The notes: generated by a model from the letters alone, not told the origin. Counted from the first letter of the stretch, positions 18,253 through 27,112 are shown. The stretch: 64,000 nucleotides of DNA from Pigmentiphaga kullae (GCF_004216695.1 NZ_SGXC01000003.1:744001-808000); one strand, 5' to 3'. Program-made: numbers and translations.

Positions 18253-19465
18253 GTATCTAGGTATCCTGCTGGTCGCGCTGTGCCTGCCGGCGGCGCGGGC
18301 CGCCGATCTTCCCCCGGCGCTGGGCACCGAGGTGTCGCTGCCCCAGTTGCTGGAACTGGTCAAGACCTCCAGCCCCGCGCTGCAGGCCGAGCGCACGCAG
18401 GTGGCGATGGCCGAGGCCGACCTGATGACGGCCCAGACCTTCTCCAACCCCAGCGTGGGCTATACCCACAAGCGGGGCGAGAAGGAAACCACCATCTCGC
18501 AGGACATTCCCATCTTCGGCCAGCGCGGCGCCCGCATCGAAAGCGCCCGGAGCGGGGTCGACGCGGCCCGGGCGCAACTGCGCCTGGTCTATGCCCAGGC
18601 CTTGCAGGACGCGGCGCGGGACTTCATGTCGCTGTTGGTGTCGCAGGAGCGCGAGAAGCGCTGGCTGGACGCCAAGGACGACCTGGAAGGCGCCTTCCGC
18701 ATCGTGCAGGGCCAGGTGCAGGCGGGTGCCCGCAGCCGCTACGACCTGACCCGGCTCGAGGTGGAGCGCGCCTCGCTGGACGCGCAGCTGGCCCAGGCCC
18801 AGGCCGAGACGCTGCAGGCATCGGCCCGGGTGGCGGCCAGCGTCGGCGCGCCGGCGTGGCGGCCGCGCGCGGCCGGTTCCATCGTCTCGCACTGGACCGC
18901 CCTGAACTTCGACGCCATCTGGCCGCAGGCGCAGAACCGCCTGCCCTCGGTGCGCGCGGCCCTGGCCCAGCAGGCCTACGCCGAGAAGCAGCTGGAGGCC
19001 GAACGGCGCCAGGCCTATCCCACGCCCACCTTCATGGTCGGCCGGCTGAACAACAGCGAAGGCCGCAGCACCGAGTACGGCGTGTCGGTGGCCATTCCGC
19101 TGTTCGACCGCAACCAGGGCCCCATCGCGCGCGCCGCCGCCGAGGCCGACGGCATGCGCCTGCGCAGCCGCGCCATCGTCGTGGCCGCGGAAAGCGAGCT
19201 GCGCCGCGCCACCGAACAGCTCGGCCGCCGCCAGCAACTGGCCGACCGCTTCGAGAAGGAAGGCCTGTCCATGATTCCGCGCCTGCGGCAGATGGCGCAG
19301 GATTCCTACACGCTGGGCCGGGGCAGCATCCTCGACCTGGTCGATGCGATCCAGGCCGTGGCCGAGAAGAAGAACACCTACCTGGACCTGCTCGAGGCCG
19401 TGATGCAGGCCGAGGTGGACGTGCGCATCGCCTCGGGGGAACTGGGGGCGGACCTGCTCGAATGA
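18245..19465 (+). CDS. TolC-family outer-membrane efflux protein (CzcC-like)
   Basis: Outer-membrane channel of 406 residues completing the tripartite pump. Signal peptide about residues 1-19 (ends ARA). Two structural repeats with long alternating helices follow, e.g. LLELVKTSSPALQAERTQ and the matching second half ending in YTLGRGSILDLVDAIQ. The start ATG lies within the 3' end of the pump gene, implying translational coupling. A compact terminator at 19523-19541 follows. Confidence 0.9.
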   Translation: MRKYLGILLVALCLPAARAADLPPALGTEVSLPQLLELVKTSSPALQAERTQVAMAEADLMTAQTFSNPSVGYTHKRGEKETTISQDIPIFGQRGARIESARSGVDAARAQLRLVYAQALQDAARDFMSLLVSQEREKRWLDAKDDLEGAFRIVQGQVQAGARSRYDLTRLEVERASLDAQLAQAQAETLQASARVAASVGAPAWRPRAAGSIVSHWTALNFDAIWPQAQNRLPSVRAALAQQAYAEKQLEAERRQAYPTPTFMVGRLNNSEGRSTEYGVSVAIPLFDRNQGPIARAAAEADGMRLRSRAIVVAAESELRRATEQLGRRQQLADRFEKEGLSMIPRLRQMAQDSYTLGRGSILDLVDAIQAVAEKKNTYLDLLEAVMQAEVDVRIASGELGADLLE

Positions 19466-19522
19466 CCCGGGAATGACCCGCCCGCCGGCCCCCGGCGGCG
19501 TAAACTAGCGGACATGGCCGGC

Positions 19523-19541
19523 CCCACCGCGTGGGTTTTTT
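19523..19541 (+). terminator. intrinsic terminator after the metal-efflux operon
   Basis: CCCAC-CGC-GTGGG stem-loop followed by six T residues; an outer GGCCGG/CCGGCC pair flanks it. Confidence 0.7.
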
Positions 19542-19569
19542 CCGGCCGGTTCTCATTCCGGGGGTTCAA

Positions 19570-20739
19570 ATGAAATCATGGTCATTGCGCGGCTTCCTGC
19601 TGGCCGGGCTGGCGCTGGCATCGGCCGCGCGAGCGGACATCACCGTCGGCATCGACCTCGCCACCACCGGCCCGGCGGCGGCGATCGGCATCCCCTCCAA
19701 GAACGTGGTCATGATGTGGCCGCCCACGCTGGGCGGGCAGAAGGCCACTTACATCATCCTGGACGACGCATCCGACCCCACCAATACCGTCACCAACGTG
19801 CGCAAGCTCACGTCCGAGCAGCGCATCGACGTCCTGGTCGGCCCCAACACCACGCCGGCCGCGCTGGCGGTGCTGGACGTGATCGCCGAAAGCAAGACGC
19901 CCATGGTGGCCCTGGCGGCCAACGCCTCCATCATCGAGCCCCATGCCGACGCCAAGCGCAAATGGGCGTTCAAGATGCCGCAGAACGATTCGCTCATGGC
20001 CAGCGCCATCGTCGGGCACATGGCCCGCGCCGGCGTGAAGACGGTCGGCTTCATCGGCTTCAACGATTCCTACGGCGAGAGCTGGTGGAACGAGTTCTCG
20101 CCGCTGGCACTGAAGGCCGGCATCAAGGTCGTCGCCAACGAACGCTACAACCGTACCGACACCTCGGTGACCGGGCAGGTGCTCAAGCTGATGGTGGCCA
20201 AGCCCGATGCCATCCTGGTGGCCGCCTCGTCCACGCCGGCGCTGCTGCCGCAGAAAACGCTGGTGGACCGCGGCTACCGGGGCAAGCTCTACCAGACCCA
20301 CGGCATCGCCACGCCCGAGTTCCTGCGCCTGGGCGGCAAGGCGGTGGAAGGCACGCTGTTCCCGACCGGCCCCGGCGTGGTGGCGCACGGCCTGCCTGCT
20401 TCGCATCCGGTCAAGAAGGTGGCCACCGAGTTCGTTGACCGGTACGAGGCCAAGTTCGGCGCCGGCTCGGTCACCCAGTTCGCGGGCGACGCCTGGGGCG
20501 CCTGGATGCTGCTGGACGACGCCGTGGGGCGCGCGTTGAAGAAGGGCGCCAAGCCCGGCACGCCGGCGTTCCGTGCGGCGCTGCGCGACGCGCTCGAGTC
20601 GACCTCCAACCTGACCGTGCCCAACGGCGTGCTGAACATCTCGGCCAGCGACCACCAGGGCTTCGACGAGCGCTCGCGCGTCATGGGCATCGTGCGCGAC
20701 GGCAAGTTCGCCTACGAGGGAGAAGGCAAGAGCAAGTAG
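19570..20739 (+). CDS. ABC transporter substrate-binding protein, branched-chain amino-acid/amide type
   Basis: Type I periplasmic binding protein of 389 residues (LivJ/HAAT family). I start at ATG 19570, which opens a signal peptide (about residues 1-18, ending ARA) instead of an upstream GTG at 19531 inside the preceding terminator. The mature part begins DITVGIDLATTGPAAAIG, and contains VLVGPNTTPAALAV and GFIGFNDSYGESW, the usual ligand-domain blocks. It is monocistronic: no livHMGF-type permease or ATPase is adjacent and a terminator follows at once. It could be an orphan receptor using a shared transporter. Ligand unknown. Confidence 0.9.
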   Translation: MKSWSLRGFLLAGLALASAARADITVGIDLATTGPAAAIGIPSKNVVMMWPPTLGGQKATYIILDDASDPTNTVTNVRKLTSEQRIDVLVGPNTTPAALAVLDVIAESKTPMVALAANASIIEPHADAKRKWAFKMPQNDSLMASAIVGHMARAGVKTVGFIGFNDSYGESWWNEFSPLALKAGIKVVANERYNRTDTSVTGQVLKLMVAKPDAILVAASSTPALLPQKTLVDRGYRGKLYQTHGIATPEFLRLGGKAVEGTLFPTGPGVVAHGLPASHPVKKVATEFVDRYEAKFGAGSVTQFAGDAWGAWMLLDDAVGRALKKGAKPGTPAFRAALRDALESTSNLTVPNGVLNISASDHQGFDERSRVMGIVRDGKFAYEGEGKSK

Positions 20740-20748
20740 GCGCGGCAC

Positions 20749-20782
20749 AAGGGGGCGGACAGCGAGTTCGCCCCCTTTTTTC
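20749..20782 (+). terminator. intrinsic terminator after the lone ABC binding protein
   Basis: AAGGGGGCG (20749-20757) pairs with CGCCCCCTT (20769-20777), followed by a T-run. Confidence 0.85.
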
Positions 20783-20794
20783 TTGCGCAATAAA

Positions 20795-20827
20795 ATTGTC
20801 GACAATAATAAAGCAGGCAATTATAGT
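20795..20827 (+). promoter_or_regulatory. promoter and palindromic operator of the carboxylase operon
   Basis: ATTGTCGACAAT (20795-20806) is a perfect 12-base palindrome of the kind bound by FCD-type GntR regulators. It covers the -35 box TCGACA (20799-20804), which is followed after 17 bases by TATAGT (20822-20827). The GntR gene inside this operon (22421) is the obvious candidate to bind it. Confidence 0.6.
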
Positions 20828-20858
20828 GAGCTGAAATTCACCGATCCGAGGAGACGGC

Positions 20859-22424
20859 ATGAGCTGGCGGGCGGAAGCGGACGAGATCCGGCGCAGGCGG
20901 GAACTGGCGCGGGCATGCGGCGGCGAGGCGTCGGTGGCGCGCCAGCACGCGGCCGGCAAGTTGACGGTGCGCGAGCGCATCGACAAGCTGCTGGATGCCG
21001 GTTCGTTCCAGGAGGTGGGGCAGTTGGCGGGGCGGGCGGTCTACGCGGAAGGCAGGCTGGCCGGCTTCGAGCCCGCGCCCTATGTCATGGGCCTGGGGCG
21101 CATCTCCGACCGGCCCGTGGCGGTGGGGGGCGAGGACTACACCATTCGCGCCGGCACCGGCTTCGGCAGCGACCGCCGCAAGGGCGGGCAGGGCGGCTTC
21201 GTCGAGGATCTGGCCTTCCACTACCGCATTCCGCTGGTCAACCTGATCGATGGCACCGGCGGCACCGTCAACACCGTCAAGCGCAAGGGCTATTCGGTCA
21301 CGCCGGGCTATGGCCAGGACGGTTTCGAGCGATCGGCCTCGCTGATGGGCATGGTGCCCGTGGTGAGCGCGGTCATGGGCACGGTGGCGGGCGGCCCGGC
21401 GGGGCGCGCCATGCTGGCCCACTGGACCGTCATGGTGCGCGACAGCAGCCAGATATTCGCGGCCGGCCCGCCGGTGGTCGAGCGCGCCTTCGGCGTCAAG
21501 CTGCACAAGAACGACCTGGGCGGGGCCAAGATCGCCGCCGACACCGCCGGGACCATAGACAATGTGGCGCCGGACGAGGAGACCTGCCTGGCGCAGATCC
21601 GGCGCTTCCTGTCGTACATGCCGCAGAACGCCTGGGAACTGCCGCCCGTGCTGATGTCGGGCGATCCCGTGGACCGCTGCGAGGACGCGCTGGTCGACAT
21701 CGTGCCCCGTTCCGAGCGCCAGGCCTACAACATGAAGAAGCTGGTGGGCATGGTCGTGGACCGCGGGTCGGAGTTCGAGATCCAGCCGGGCTTCGGCCGG
21801 GCCGTCATCACGATGCTGGCGCGCATGAACGGCAAGGTCGTGGGCGTGGTGGCGAACAACCCCATGTTCGGCGGCATCGTCGACGTGAAGGCGGCGCGCA
21901 AGCAGACGCATTTCATCGACCTGTGCGATGCCTTCAACATTCCGCTGATCTTCTTCGTCGACGTGCCGGGCCTCTTGATCGGCGTCGAGTCCGAATCCGA
22001 GGCGATCATGCGCTTCGGCATCCAGCAGCGCTACGTGCTGGCGCAGGCCACGGTGCCGATCTACACGGTGCTGGTGCGCAAGTGCTTCGGCGTCGCGGGC
22101 GGCAGCGTGATCGACCGTTCCGGGTTGAATTTCAAGATCGCCTGGCCGTCCGCCAGCTGGGGCTCGCTGCCCATCGAAGGAGGGGTCAAGGCGGCCTACC
22201 GCGCCGACATTCAGGGCGCCGCCGATCCGGCCGCGCGCGAAGCCGAGATCGAGGCCGAGTTGCGGGCGCTGTCCTCGCCGTTCCGCACCGCCGAGGCCTT
22301 CGCGGTGGAGGATCTGATCGACCCGCGCGAGACGCGGCCTTACCTGTGTCAGTTCATCGACGCCGCGCAGGGCCGGCTGCGGACCACGCTGGGGCCCAAG
22401 CTGCGCGCGGGAGTGCGCCCGTGA
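20859..22424 (+). CDS. acyl-CoA carboxylase carboxyltransferase subunit (PccB/AccD-like)
   Basis: Carboxyltransferase of 521 residues that moves CO2 from carboxybiotin to an acyl-CoA. It has the paired crotonase-fold halves of propionyl-, methylcrotonyl- and glutaconyl-CoA carboxylases: N-half with LLDAGSFQEVG and the G-rich MGTVAGGPAG, C-half with FFVDVPGLLIG and KCFGVAGGSV. The position usually occupied by a His-Ser-Gly stretch reads GGAKIAADTAGTIDNVA, a visible difference from PccB. It is first in an operon with separate biotin carboxylase (25487) and biotin carrier (26891), plus CoA-transferase and Bug receptor genes. The acyl substrate cannot be read from sequence. Confidence 0.88.
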   Translation: MSWRAEADEIRRRRELARACGGEASVARQHAAGKLTVRERIDKLLDAGSFQEVGQLAGRAVYAEGRLAGFEPAPYVMGLGRISDRPVAVGGEDYTIRAGTGFGSDRRKGGQGGFVEDLAFHYRIPLVNLIDGTGGTVNTVKRKGYSVTPGYGQDGFERSASLMGMVPVVSAVMGTVAGGPAGRAMLAHWTVMVRDSSQIFAAGPPVVERAFGVKLHKNDLGGAKIAADTAGTIDNVAPDEETCLAQIRRFLSYMPQNAWELPPVLMSGDPVDRCEDALVDIVPRSERQAYNMKKLVGMVVDRGSEFEIQPGFGRAVITMLARMNGKVVGVVANNPMFGGIVDVKAARKQTHFIDLCDAFNIPLIFFVDVPGLLIGVESESEAIMRFGIQQRYVLAQATVPIYTVLVRKCFGVAGGSVIDRSGLNFKIAWPSASWGSLPIEGGVKAAYRADIQGAADPAAREAEIEAELRALSSPFRTAEAFAVEDLIDPRETRPYLCQFIDAAQGRLRTTLGPKLRAGVRP

Positions 22425-23191
22425 CTCAGGCCCGGCCGGCGCCGCCGGACACCAGCCGCGCCGCGGCGTTCCTGCAGGCCTTCGAGGAGGACCGCGGCAC
22501 GCCCATCGCGTTCTGGTGGGTGTTCGCCGGGCCGTCCAATACGCTGACGCTGCCCGAGCAGATCGCGGCCAGCGTCGGTGACCGCATCATCTCGCACGCC
22601 ATCGCCCCGGGCGAATGGATACGCGAACAGGAGATCGGCCAGCAGTTCGGCGTCAGCCGCAGCCCGGTGCGCGAGGCCATGCGCCTGCTCGAGCGCGAGG
22701 GCGTGGTGCGCATCCACGCCAGGCGGGGTGCCCGGGCCACCTTCCTGGCGCAAAAGGAAATCAAGGACCTGTTCGAGGTCCGCGCCAGCCTGGTGCGGCT
22801 GGTCGGACGCCTGGCGGCCGGGCACCGTCCCGAACGCTTGCTGGAACTGCTGGAGATCGGCTTCGCCACCCTGCGCGAGACGACCGACGATCCGGCCGCC
22901 GCGCGCCGCTACGGCGAGACCGCGGCCCAGATGACCCTGCTGTGCGCGGCGTTGTGCGGCAATGAACGCCTGTTTCCGCTGATCGCCTCGCTGTCCATGC
23001 AGATGCTGCGTTACACCGGCCTGGGGCTGAAGTCCCCGGAGCGGCGCCGCCGTTCCATCGTCCTGTGGCGCGGCGCCATCGATGCCATCCGGCGCGGCGA
23101 TGCCGACGCCGCCGAACAGTTTTTCGCCAGTCGCCTGGAAGAGAACTGGCGGGAGATCCGCCGTCTGTTGGAGACCGAAGTGCCAGCGTAG
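22421..23191 (+). CDS. GntR family (FCD-type) transcriptional regulator
   Basis: Regulator of 256 residues starting at GTG 22421, overlapping the carboxyltransferase stop by four bases (GTGA). An N-terminal extension of about 45 residues precedes the winged helix, with EQEIGQQFGVSRSPVREAMR as the recognition helix region. The C-terminal helical ligand domain contains DLFEVRASLVRLVGR. Being inside the operon it probably senses the substrate or an intermediate and acts at the palindrome upstream of 20859. The extended N-terminus may mean a later true start, but no better ribosome site is seen. Confidence 0.88.
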   Translation: MTQARPAPPDTSRAAAFLQAFEEDRGTPIAFWWVFAGPSNTLTLPEQIAASVGDRIISHAIAPGEWIREQEIGQQFGVSRSPVREAMRLLEREGVVRIHARRGARATFLAQKEIKDLFEVRASLVRLVGRLAAGHRPERLLELLEIGFATLRETTDDPAAARRYGETAAQMTLLCAALCGNERLFPLIASLSMQMLRYTGLGLKSPERRRRSIVLWRGAIDAIRRGDADAAEQFFASRLEENWREIRRLLETEVPA

Positions 23192-23216
23192 AACACATTC
23201 CCGTCAGGAGGGAAGC

Positions 23217-24239
23217 ATGGAGACTATCTATCAGGGCCGCCGCCGCGCCATCGTCGCGCTGGGGACGGGCATGGGAGGATTGCTGCTGGGTGCGGCGGCA
23301 CGGCCCGCGTGGGCGGCCTGGCGGCCGGACCAGAACGTGGAGTTCGTCGTGCCGGCCGGGCCGGGCGGCGCGCTGGACCAGACCGGCCGCGCGATGAAGC
23401 AGTTCTACGACGAGAGCCACGTGCCGGGCGGCAAGACCTTCCTGGTCACCAACAAGCCGGGCGCGAACGGCAAGATCGCCTTCGAGGTGCTGCTGCAGAG
23501 GCGGGCCGATCCGCACTACCTGTCGATCAATTCCCATGGCTACATCTCGAGCTACCTGACGGGCAACCTGGATATCCTGCCCCATCGGGACCTGACCCCC
23601 ATCGCCGTGATTCAGGACGAGTTCGTGGTGGCGGCGGTGCGCACCGAGTCGCCCATACAGTCCGCGGCCGACCTGGCCGAGCGGCTGCGCAAGGATCCCG
23701 CCAGCCAGCGCATAGGCGTGGCCACCAGCATCGGCAACCATATCCACATCGGCACGGCCAAGGCGCTGGGCGCGGCGGGCGTGGACGTGCGCAAGCTGGT
23801 GGTGGCGCCGTTCAAGTCTTCGGCCGAGTCCATGGTGGCGCTGGTGGGCGGCCATCTGGACGTGGTGGCCGCGACCACGCCCAACGTCATCGCGCTGAAG
23901 AAGGCCGGCAAGATCCGCGTGCTCGCGGTCAGCGCCGGTCAGCGGCTGGGCGGCCAGTTCGCCGACGTGCCGACGTGGAAGGAGCAGGGCATCGATTCGA
24001 CCTTCAGCTCGGCCATGGGCATCGTCGCCGCCAAGGGCATCTCCGAGGACCAGATCCAGTTCTGGGAAGACATGTGCCGGCGCATGAGCCAGTCGCCGAT
24101 GTGGGAGCAACTGGCCGAGACCAACCAGAGCCGGCCCAATTTCATGGGGCACCGCGACGCGGCGCGGTTCTACGAAGAGGAGTACCAGGGCATGCGCGAG
24201 ATCGTCGCCAAGCTGGGCCTGCTGGGGGCGGGTAAATGA
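23217..24239 (+). CDS. Bug family tripartite tricarboxylate transporter receptor
   Basis: Periplasmic organic-acid receptor of 340 residues. Start ATG 23217 follows AGGAGGGAAGC. The leader is unusual for the family: GRRRAIVALGTGMGGLLLGA resembles a twin-arginine signal, so export may be folded via Tat. The mature part keeps the Bug pattern in divergent form: EFVVPAGPGGALDQTGRAM, VTNKPGANGK and ALVGGHLDVVAAT. It is coupled by an ATGA overlap to the CoA-transferase gene, placing substrate capture and CoA activation in one transcript. No TctAB genes are nearby. Confidence 0.88.
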   Translation: METIYQGRRRAIVALGTGMGGLLLGAAARPAWAAWRPDQNVEFVVPAGPGGALDQTGRAMKQFYDESHVPGGKTFLVTNKPGANGKIAFEVLLQRRADPHYLSINSHGYISSYLTGNLDILPHRDLTPIAVIQDEFVVAAVRTESPIQSAADLAERLRKDPASQRIGVATSIGNHIHIGTAKALGAAGVDVRKLVVAPFKSSAESMVALVGGHLDVVAATTPNVIALKKAGKIRVLAVSAGQRLGGQFADVPTWKEQGIDSTFSSAMGIVAAKGISEDQIQFWEDMCRRMSQSPMWEQLAETNQSRPNFMGHRDAARFYEEEYQGMREIVAKLGLLGAGK

Positions 24240-25474
24240 GCAATGCCAGGCTGACCGGGCATACCGGCCCGCTGAGCGGCTACAAGGCGATCGAGATCTG
24301 CTCCACGGTCGCCGGTCCCGCGTGCGGACGCATCCTGGCGGACTTCGGCGCGGACGTCATCAAGATCGAACCGCCCAGCGGCGATCCGCTGCGCAACATG
24401 GGCAAGCACGTGGGCGACGTGTCGCTGTACGCCGCCACGGCCCTGCGCAACAAGCGCGCGATGGTGATCGACCTGAAGACCGACGAGGGCCGGGACCTGG
24501 TGCGCCGGCTGGCGGCCAAGACCGACGTGCTGGTCGAGAACTACCGGCCCGGCGTGATGGAGCGGCTGGGGCTGGGCTACGAGGACTTGTCGCGCGAGAA
24601 CCCGGGCCTGGTCATGGTGCGCATCAGCGGCTACGGCCAGACCGGGCCCTACCGGATGCGGCCCGGCTATGGCGCGATCTGCGAGGCCATGGCCGGCGTG
24701 CGCCACCTGACCGGCGATCCCGACCGGCCGCCGGCGCGCGTGGCGGTGGCCACGACCGATTATCTGTCGGCGGTCTATGCCGCGTTCGGCACGGTGTCGG
24801 CGCTGCTGAACCGGACCCGCACGGGCAAGGGGCAGGTGGTGGACGTGGCGCTGTACGAGACGGCGTTCACGCAGATGGAAGTCTACGTGCCCGCGTTCAA
24901 GACTCTGAATCTGATTCCCAAGCGGGTAGGGCCCAACCTGCCCAACATGGCGCCCAACAGCCTGTATCCCACCCGCGACGGCGGCTATGTGCTGATCGCG
25001 GCCAACAGCAACCCCACCTTCGAGCGGCTGATCGCGGTCATGGGCCGGCCGGACCTGATCGAGGACCCGCGCATGAGTTCGATCCGCGCGCGCGGATCGA
25101 ACATCCCCTACTGCAACAGCGTGGTCAGCGAATGGACGCTGCAGCACGACGGCAGCGAGATCGAGCGCATGCTGCTCGAGGCGGAAGTGCCGGTGTCGCG
25201 GGTCTATACGATGGCCGACATCTTCGAGGATCCGCAGTTCGCCGCGCGCGGCATGCTGCCGGAAATTCCGCATCCCGAACTGGGCTCGCTGCACCATCCC
25301 GGCATCGTGCCCAGGCTGAGCGACACTCCCGGACAGATCATGCACACCGGCCCGGACCTGGGCCAGGATACGCGGCAGGTGCTGGCCGACGAACTGCAAC
25401 TGTCGCCGCGCGAGATCGACGCCCTGGTCGAGCGCGGCATCGTGGCCTGCGGCGAACCCGCAGAGCCGGCATGA
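24236..25474 (+). CDS. CaiB/BaiF family (class III) CoA-transferase
   Basis: CoA-transferase of 412 residues that activates an organic acid by CoA transfer from another acyl-CoA. The N-terminal Rossmann half contains VAGPACGRILADFGADVIKI and PPSGDPLRN; the expected catalytic Asp is at residue 175 (VATTDYLSA), the same position as in other members. SGYGQTGPYRMRPGYG is the common family stretch. It lies between the Bug receptor and biotin carboxylase genes. In this operon it most plausibly makes the CoA ester that the carboxylase then acts on. Confidence 0.9.
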   Translation: MSNARLTGHTGPLSGYKAIEICSTVAGPACGRILADFGADVIKIEPPSGDPLRNMGKHVGDVSLYAATALRNKRAMVIDLKTDEGRDLVRRLAAKTDVLVENYRPGVMERLGLGYEDLSRENPGLVMVRISGYGQTGPYRMRPGYGAICEAMAGVRHLTGDPDRPPARVAVATTDYLSAVYAAFGTVSALLNRTRTGKGQVVDVALYETAFTQMEVYVPAFKTLNLIPKRVGPNLPNMAPNSLYPTRDGGYVLIAANSNPTFERLIAVMGRPDLIEDPRMSSIRARGSNIPYCNSVVSEWTLQHDGSEIERMLLEAEVPVSRVYTMADIFEDPQFAARGMLPEIPHPELGSLHHPGIVPRLSDTPGQIMHTGPDLGQDTRQVLADELQLSPREIDALVERGIVACGEPAEPA

Positions 25475-25486
25475 GGAGCGAGCGCC

Positions 25487-26860
25487 ATGTTCGATAAGGT
25501 GCTGGTGGCCAACCGCGGCGCGGTCGCGGCCCGCGTGCTGCGCGCCCTCAAGCAGCTCGGCATCCGGACCGTTGCCGTGTATTCCGAGGCGGACCGGGAT
25601 CTGCCTTACCTGGCTTGGGCCGACGAGACCCGCGCGATCGGTCCGGCCGATGCACGCGCCAGTTATCTGAACCAGGATGCGCTGCTTGCCGTGCTGGCCG
25701 AGACGAGGGCCGATGGCCTGCATCCCGGCTATGGGTTCCTGGCCGAGAACGCCGGCTTCGCGCGCCGCGTGGCCGCGCAGGGAGCGGGCTTCATCGGGCC
25801 GGGAGCGGACTGGATCGAGGCCATGGGACACAAGACCCGGGCCCGCGACCTGATGGCCGCGCGCGGCATGCCGCTGGGGCCCAGCTCGGGGCTGCTGGAC
25901 GATGATGACGAGGCGAGCCTTGCGGCCGCGCGGCGCATCGGCTATCCGGTACTGGTCAAGCCCGCCGGCGGCGGAGGCGGCATAGGGATGCTGGCCGCGC
26001 ACGACGACGCGCAACTGCTGGCCGCCGTCGCGCAGGCGCGTTCGCTGTCCCAGCGCAGCTTCGGCTGCGCCGATCTCTACCTGGAGCGGCTGGTCGAGCG
26101 GCCGCGGCACATCGAGTTCCAGGTGCTGGCCGACCGGCACGGCAACGTGCGGCATCTGTACGAGCGCGAGTGTTCGGTCCAGCGGCGCCACCAGAAGGTG
26201 GTGGAAGAAGCGTCGGCGCCCGGCCTGCCGCGCGCGGCGCTGGATGCCGCGGCCGATCGCGTCACCCGCATCCTGGCCGACATGCGCTACGACGTGATCG
26301 GCACGGTCGAGACCTTGTACGACGGCGCGGGCGGCTTCAACTTCCTGGAGATGAACACGCGGCTGCAGGTCGAGCACGCGGTGACCGAAGCGGTCACCGG
26401 CATCGACCTCGTGCAGGCCCAGGTGCGGCTGGCCTGGGGCGAGCGGCTGGATGCCGTGCTGCCGTCCTCGATCGGCCTGAACGGCCATGCGATCGAGGCG
26501 CGCATCTATGCCGAGGATCCGCTGCGTTTCCTGCCTTCGCCGGGGCCGCTGGCCAGGCTGGAGTGGCCGTCCGGCCCCGGCATACGGGTGGAGACCGGCT
26601 ATGCGCAGGGCAGCCGCGTCACGCCGTACTACGACCCCATGATCGCCAAGCTCATCGTGCATGCCGAGGATCGCCCGCGGGCGCTGGCCGCGCTGGAAGA
26701 GGCCCTGCGCGCCACGGTGGTCGAAGGGGTCAAGACCAACATTCCGTTCGTGCTCGCGCTGCTGCGCAACGAACGGTTCGTCAACGCGGACATCGACACG
26801 GGCCTGGCGGCCGAGGTCGTGCGGGACATGAAGACGGCTGCCGCGGCGAACGCCGCGTAA
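25487..26860 (+). CDS. biotin carboxylase subunit (AccC-like) of acyl-CoA carboxylase
   Basis: ATP-dependent biotin carboxylase of 457 residues. Pre-ATP-grasp domain KVLVANRGAVAARVLRALK, HPGYGFLAENAGFA, glycine-rich loop VKPAGGGGGIGM, and catalytic segment EMNTRLQVEHAVTEAVTG are all present. The glycine loop reads GGGGGIG where most AccC proteins have GGGGRG or GGGGKG, a small substitution. No biotin carrier domain is fused; the carrier is the separate 73-residue protein downstream. It works with the carboxyltransferase at 20859. Confidence 0.92.
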   Translation: MFDKVLVANRGAVAARVLRALKQLGIRTVAVYSEADRDLPYLAWADETRAIGPADARASYLNQDALLAVLAETRADGLHPGYGFLAENAGFARRVAAQGAGFIGPGADWIEAMGHKTRARDLMAARGMPLGPSSGLLDDDDEASLAAARRIGYPVLVKPAGGGGGIGMLAAHDDAQLLAAVAQARSLSQRSFGCADLYLERLVERPRHIEFQVLADRHGNVRHLYERECSVQRRHQKVVEEASAPGLPRAALDAAADRVTRILADMRYDVIGTVETLYDGAGGFNFLEMNTRLQVEHAVTEAVTGIDLVQAQVRLAWGERLDAVLPSSIGLNGHAIEARIYAEDPLRFLPSPGPLARLEWPSGPGIRVETGYAQGSRVTPYYDPMIAKLIVHAEDRPRALAALEEALRATVVEGVKTNIPFVLALLRNERFVNADIDTGLAAEVVRDMKTAAAANAA

Positions 26861-26890
26861 GGCCGACGGGCATAGACAAGGGAGGGCGCC

Positions 26891-27112
26891 ATGGCGCGTA
26901 TCGAAGTGCAATCGGAGATCACCGGCACCGTGTGGAAGGTGGAGGTATCCGTCGGGGCGGCCGTGGAGGCGGAGGCGGCGCTCTTGATCGTGGAGTCCAT
27001 GAAGATGGAAATTCCCATCCCGGCGCCCGCCGCCGGGACGGTACTGGAGCTGCGCGTGGGCGAAGGCGACCCGGTCGAGGAAGGCCAGGTCGTGGCCGTC
27101 ATCGAGGGGTAG
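26891..27112 (+). CDS. small biotin carboxyl carrier protein (biotinyl-lipoyl domain)
   Basis: A stand-alone biotinyl domain of 73 residues. The biotinylation motif ESMKMEIP places the modified lysine at residue 38, flanked by the symmetric hairpins V-E-V-SVGAAVEA and VGEGDPVEEGQVV. Such minimal carriers serve acyl-CoA carboxylases without fused BCCP. It ends the carboxylase operon and overlaps the 3' end of the convergent DUF2239 gene by 14 bases. Confidence 0.92.
   Translation: MARIEVQSEITGTVWKVEVSVGAAVEAEAALLIVESMKMEIPIPAPAAGTVLELRVGEGDPVEEGQVVAVIEG

Noticed and set aside
15139-18447. Long minus-strand open frame opposite the RND pump
   Set aside because: His/Gln/Arg-rich translation with no family pattern; the CzcA-type gene on the plus strand explains the region.
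24236-25474. Loss of the catalytic Asp in this CoA-transferase, suggested by GYGAICEA where the other copy has AYDLLIQS
   Set aside because: The catalytic Asp of the family aligns with the later Asp175 (TTDYL), present in both proteins.
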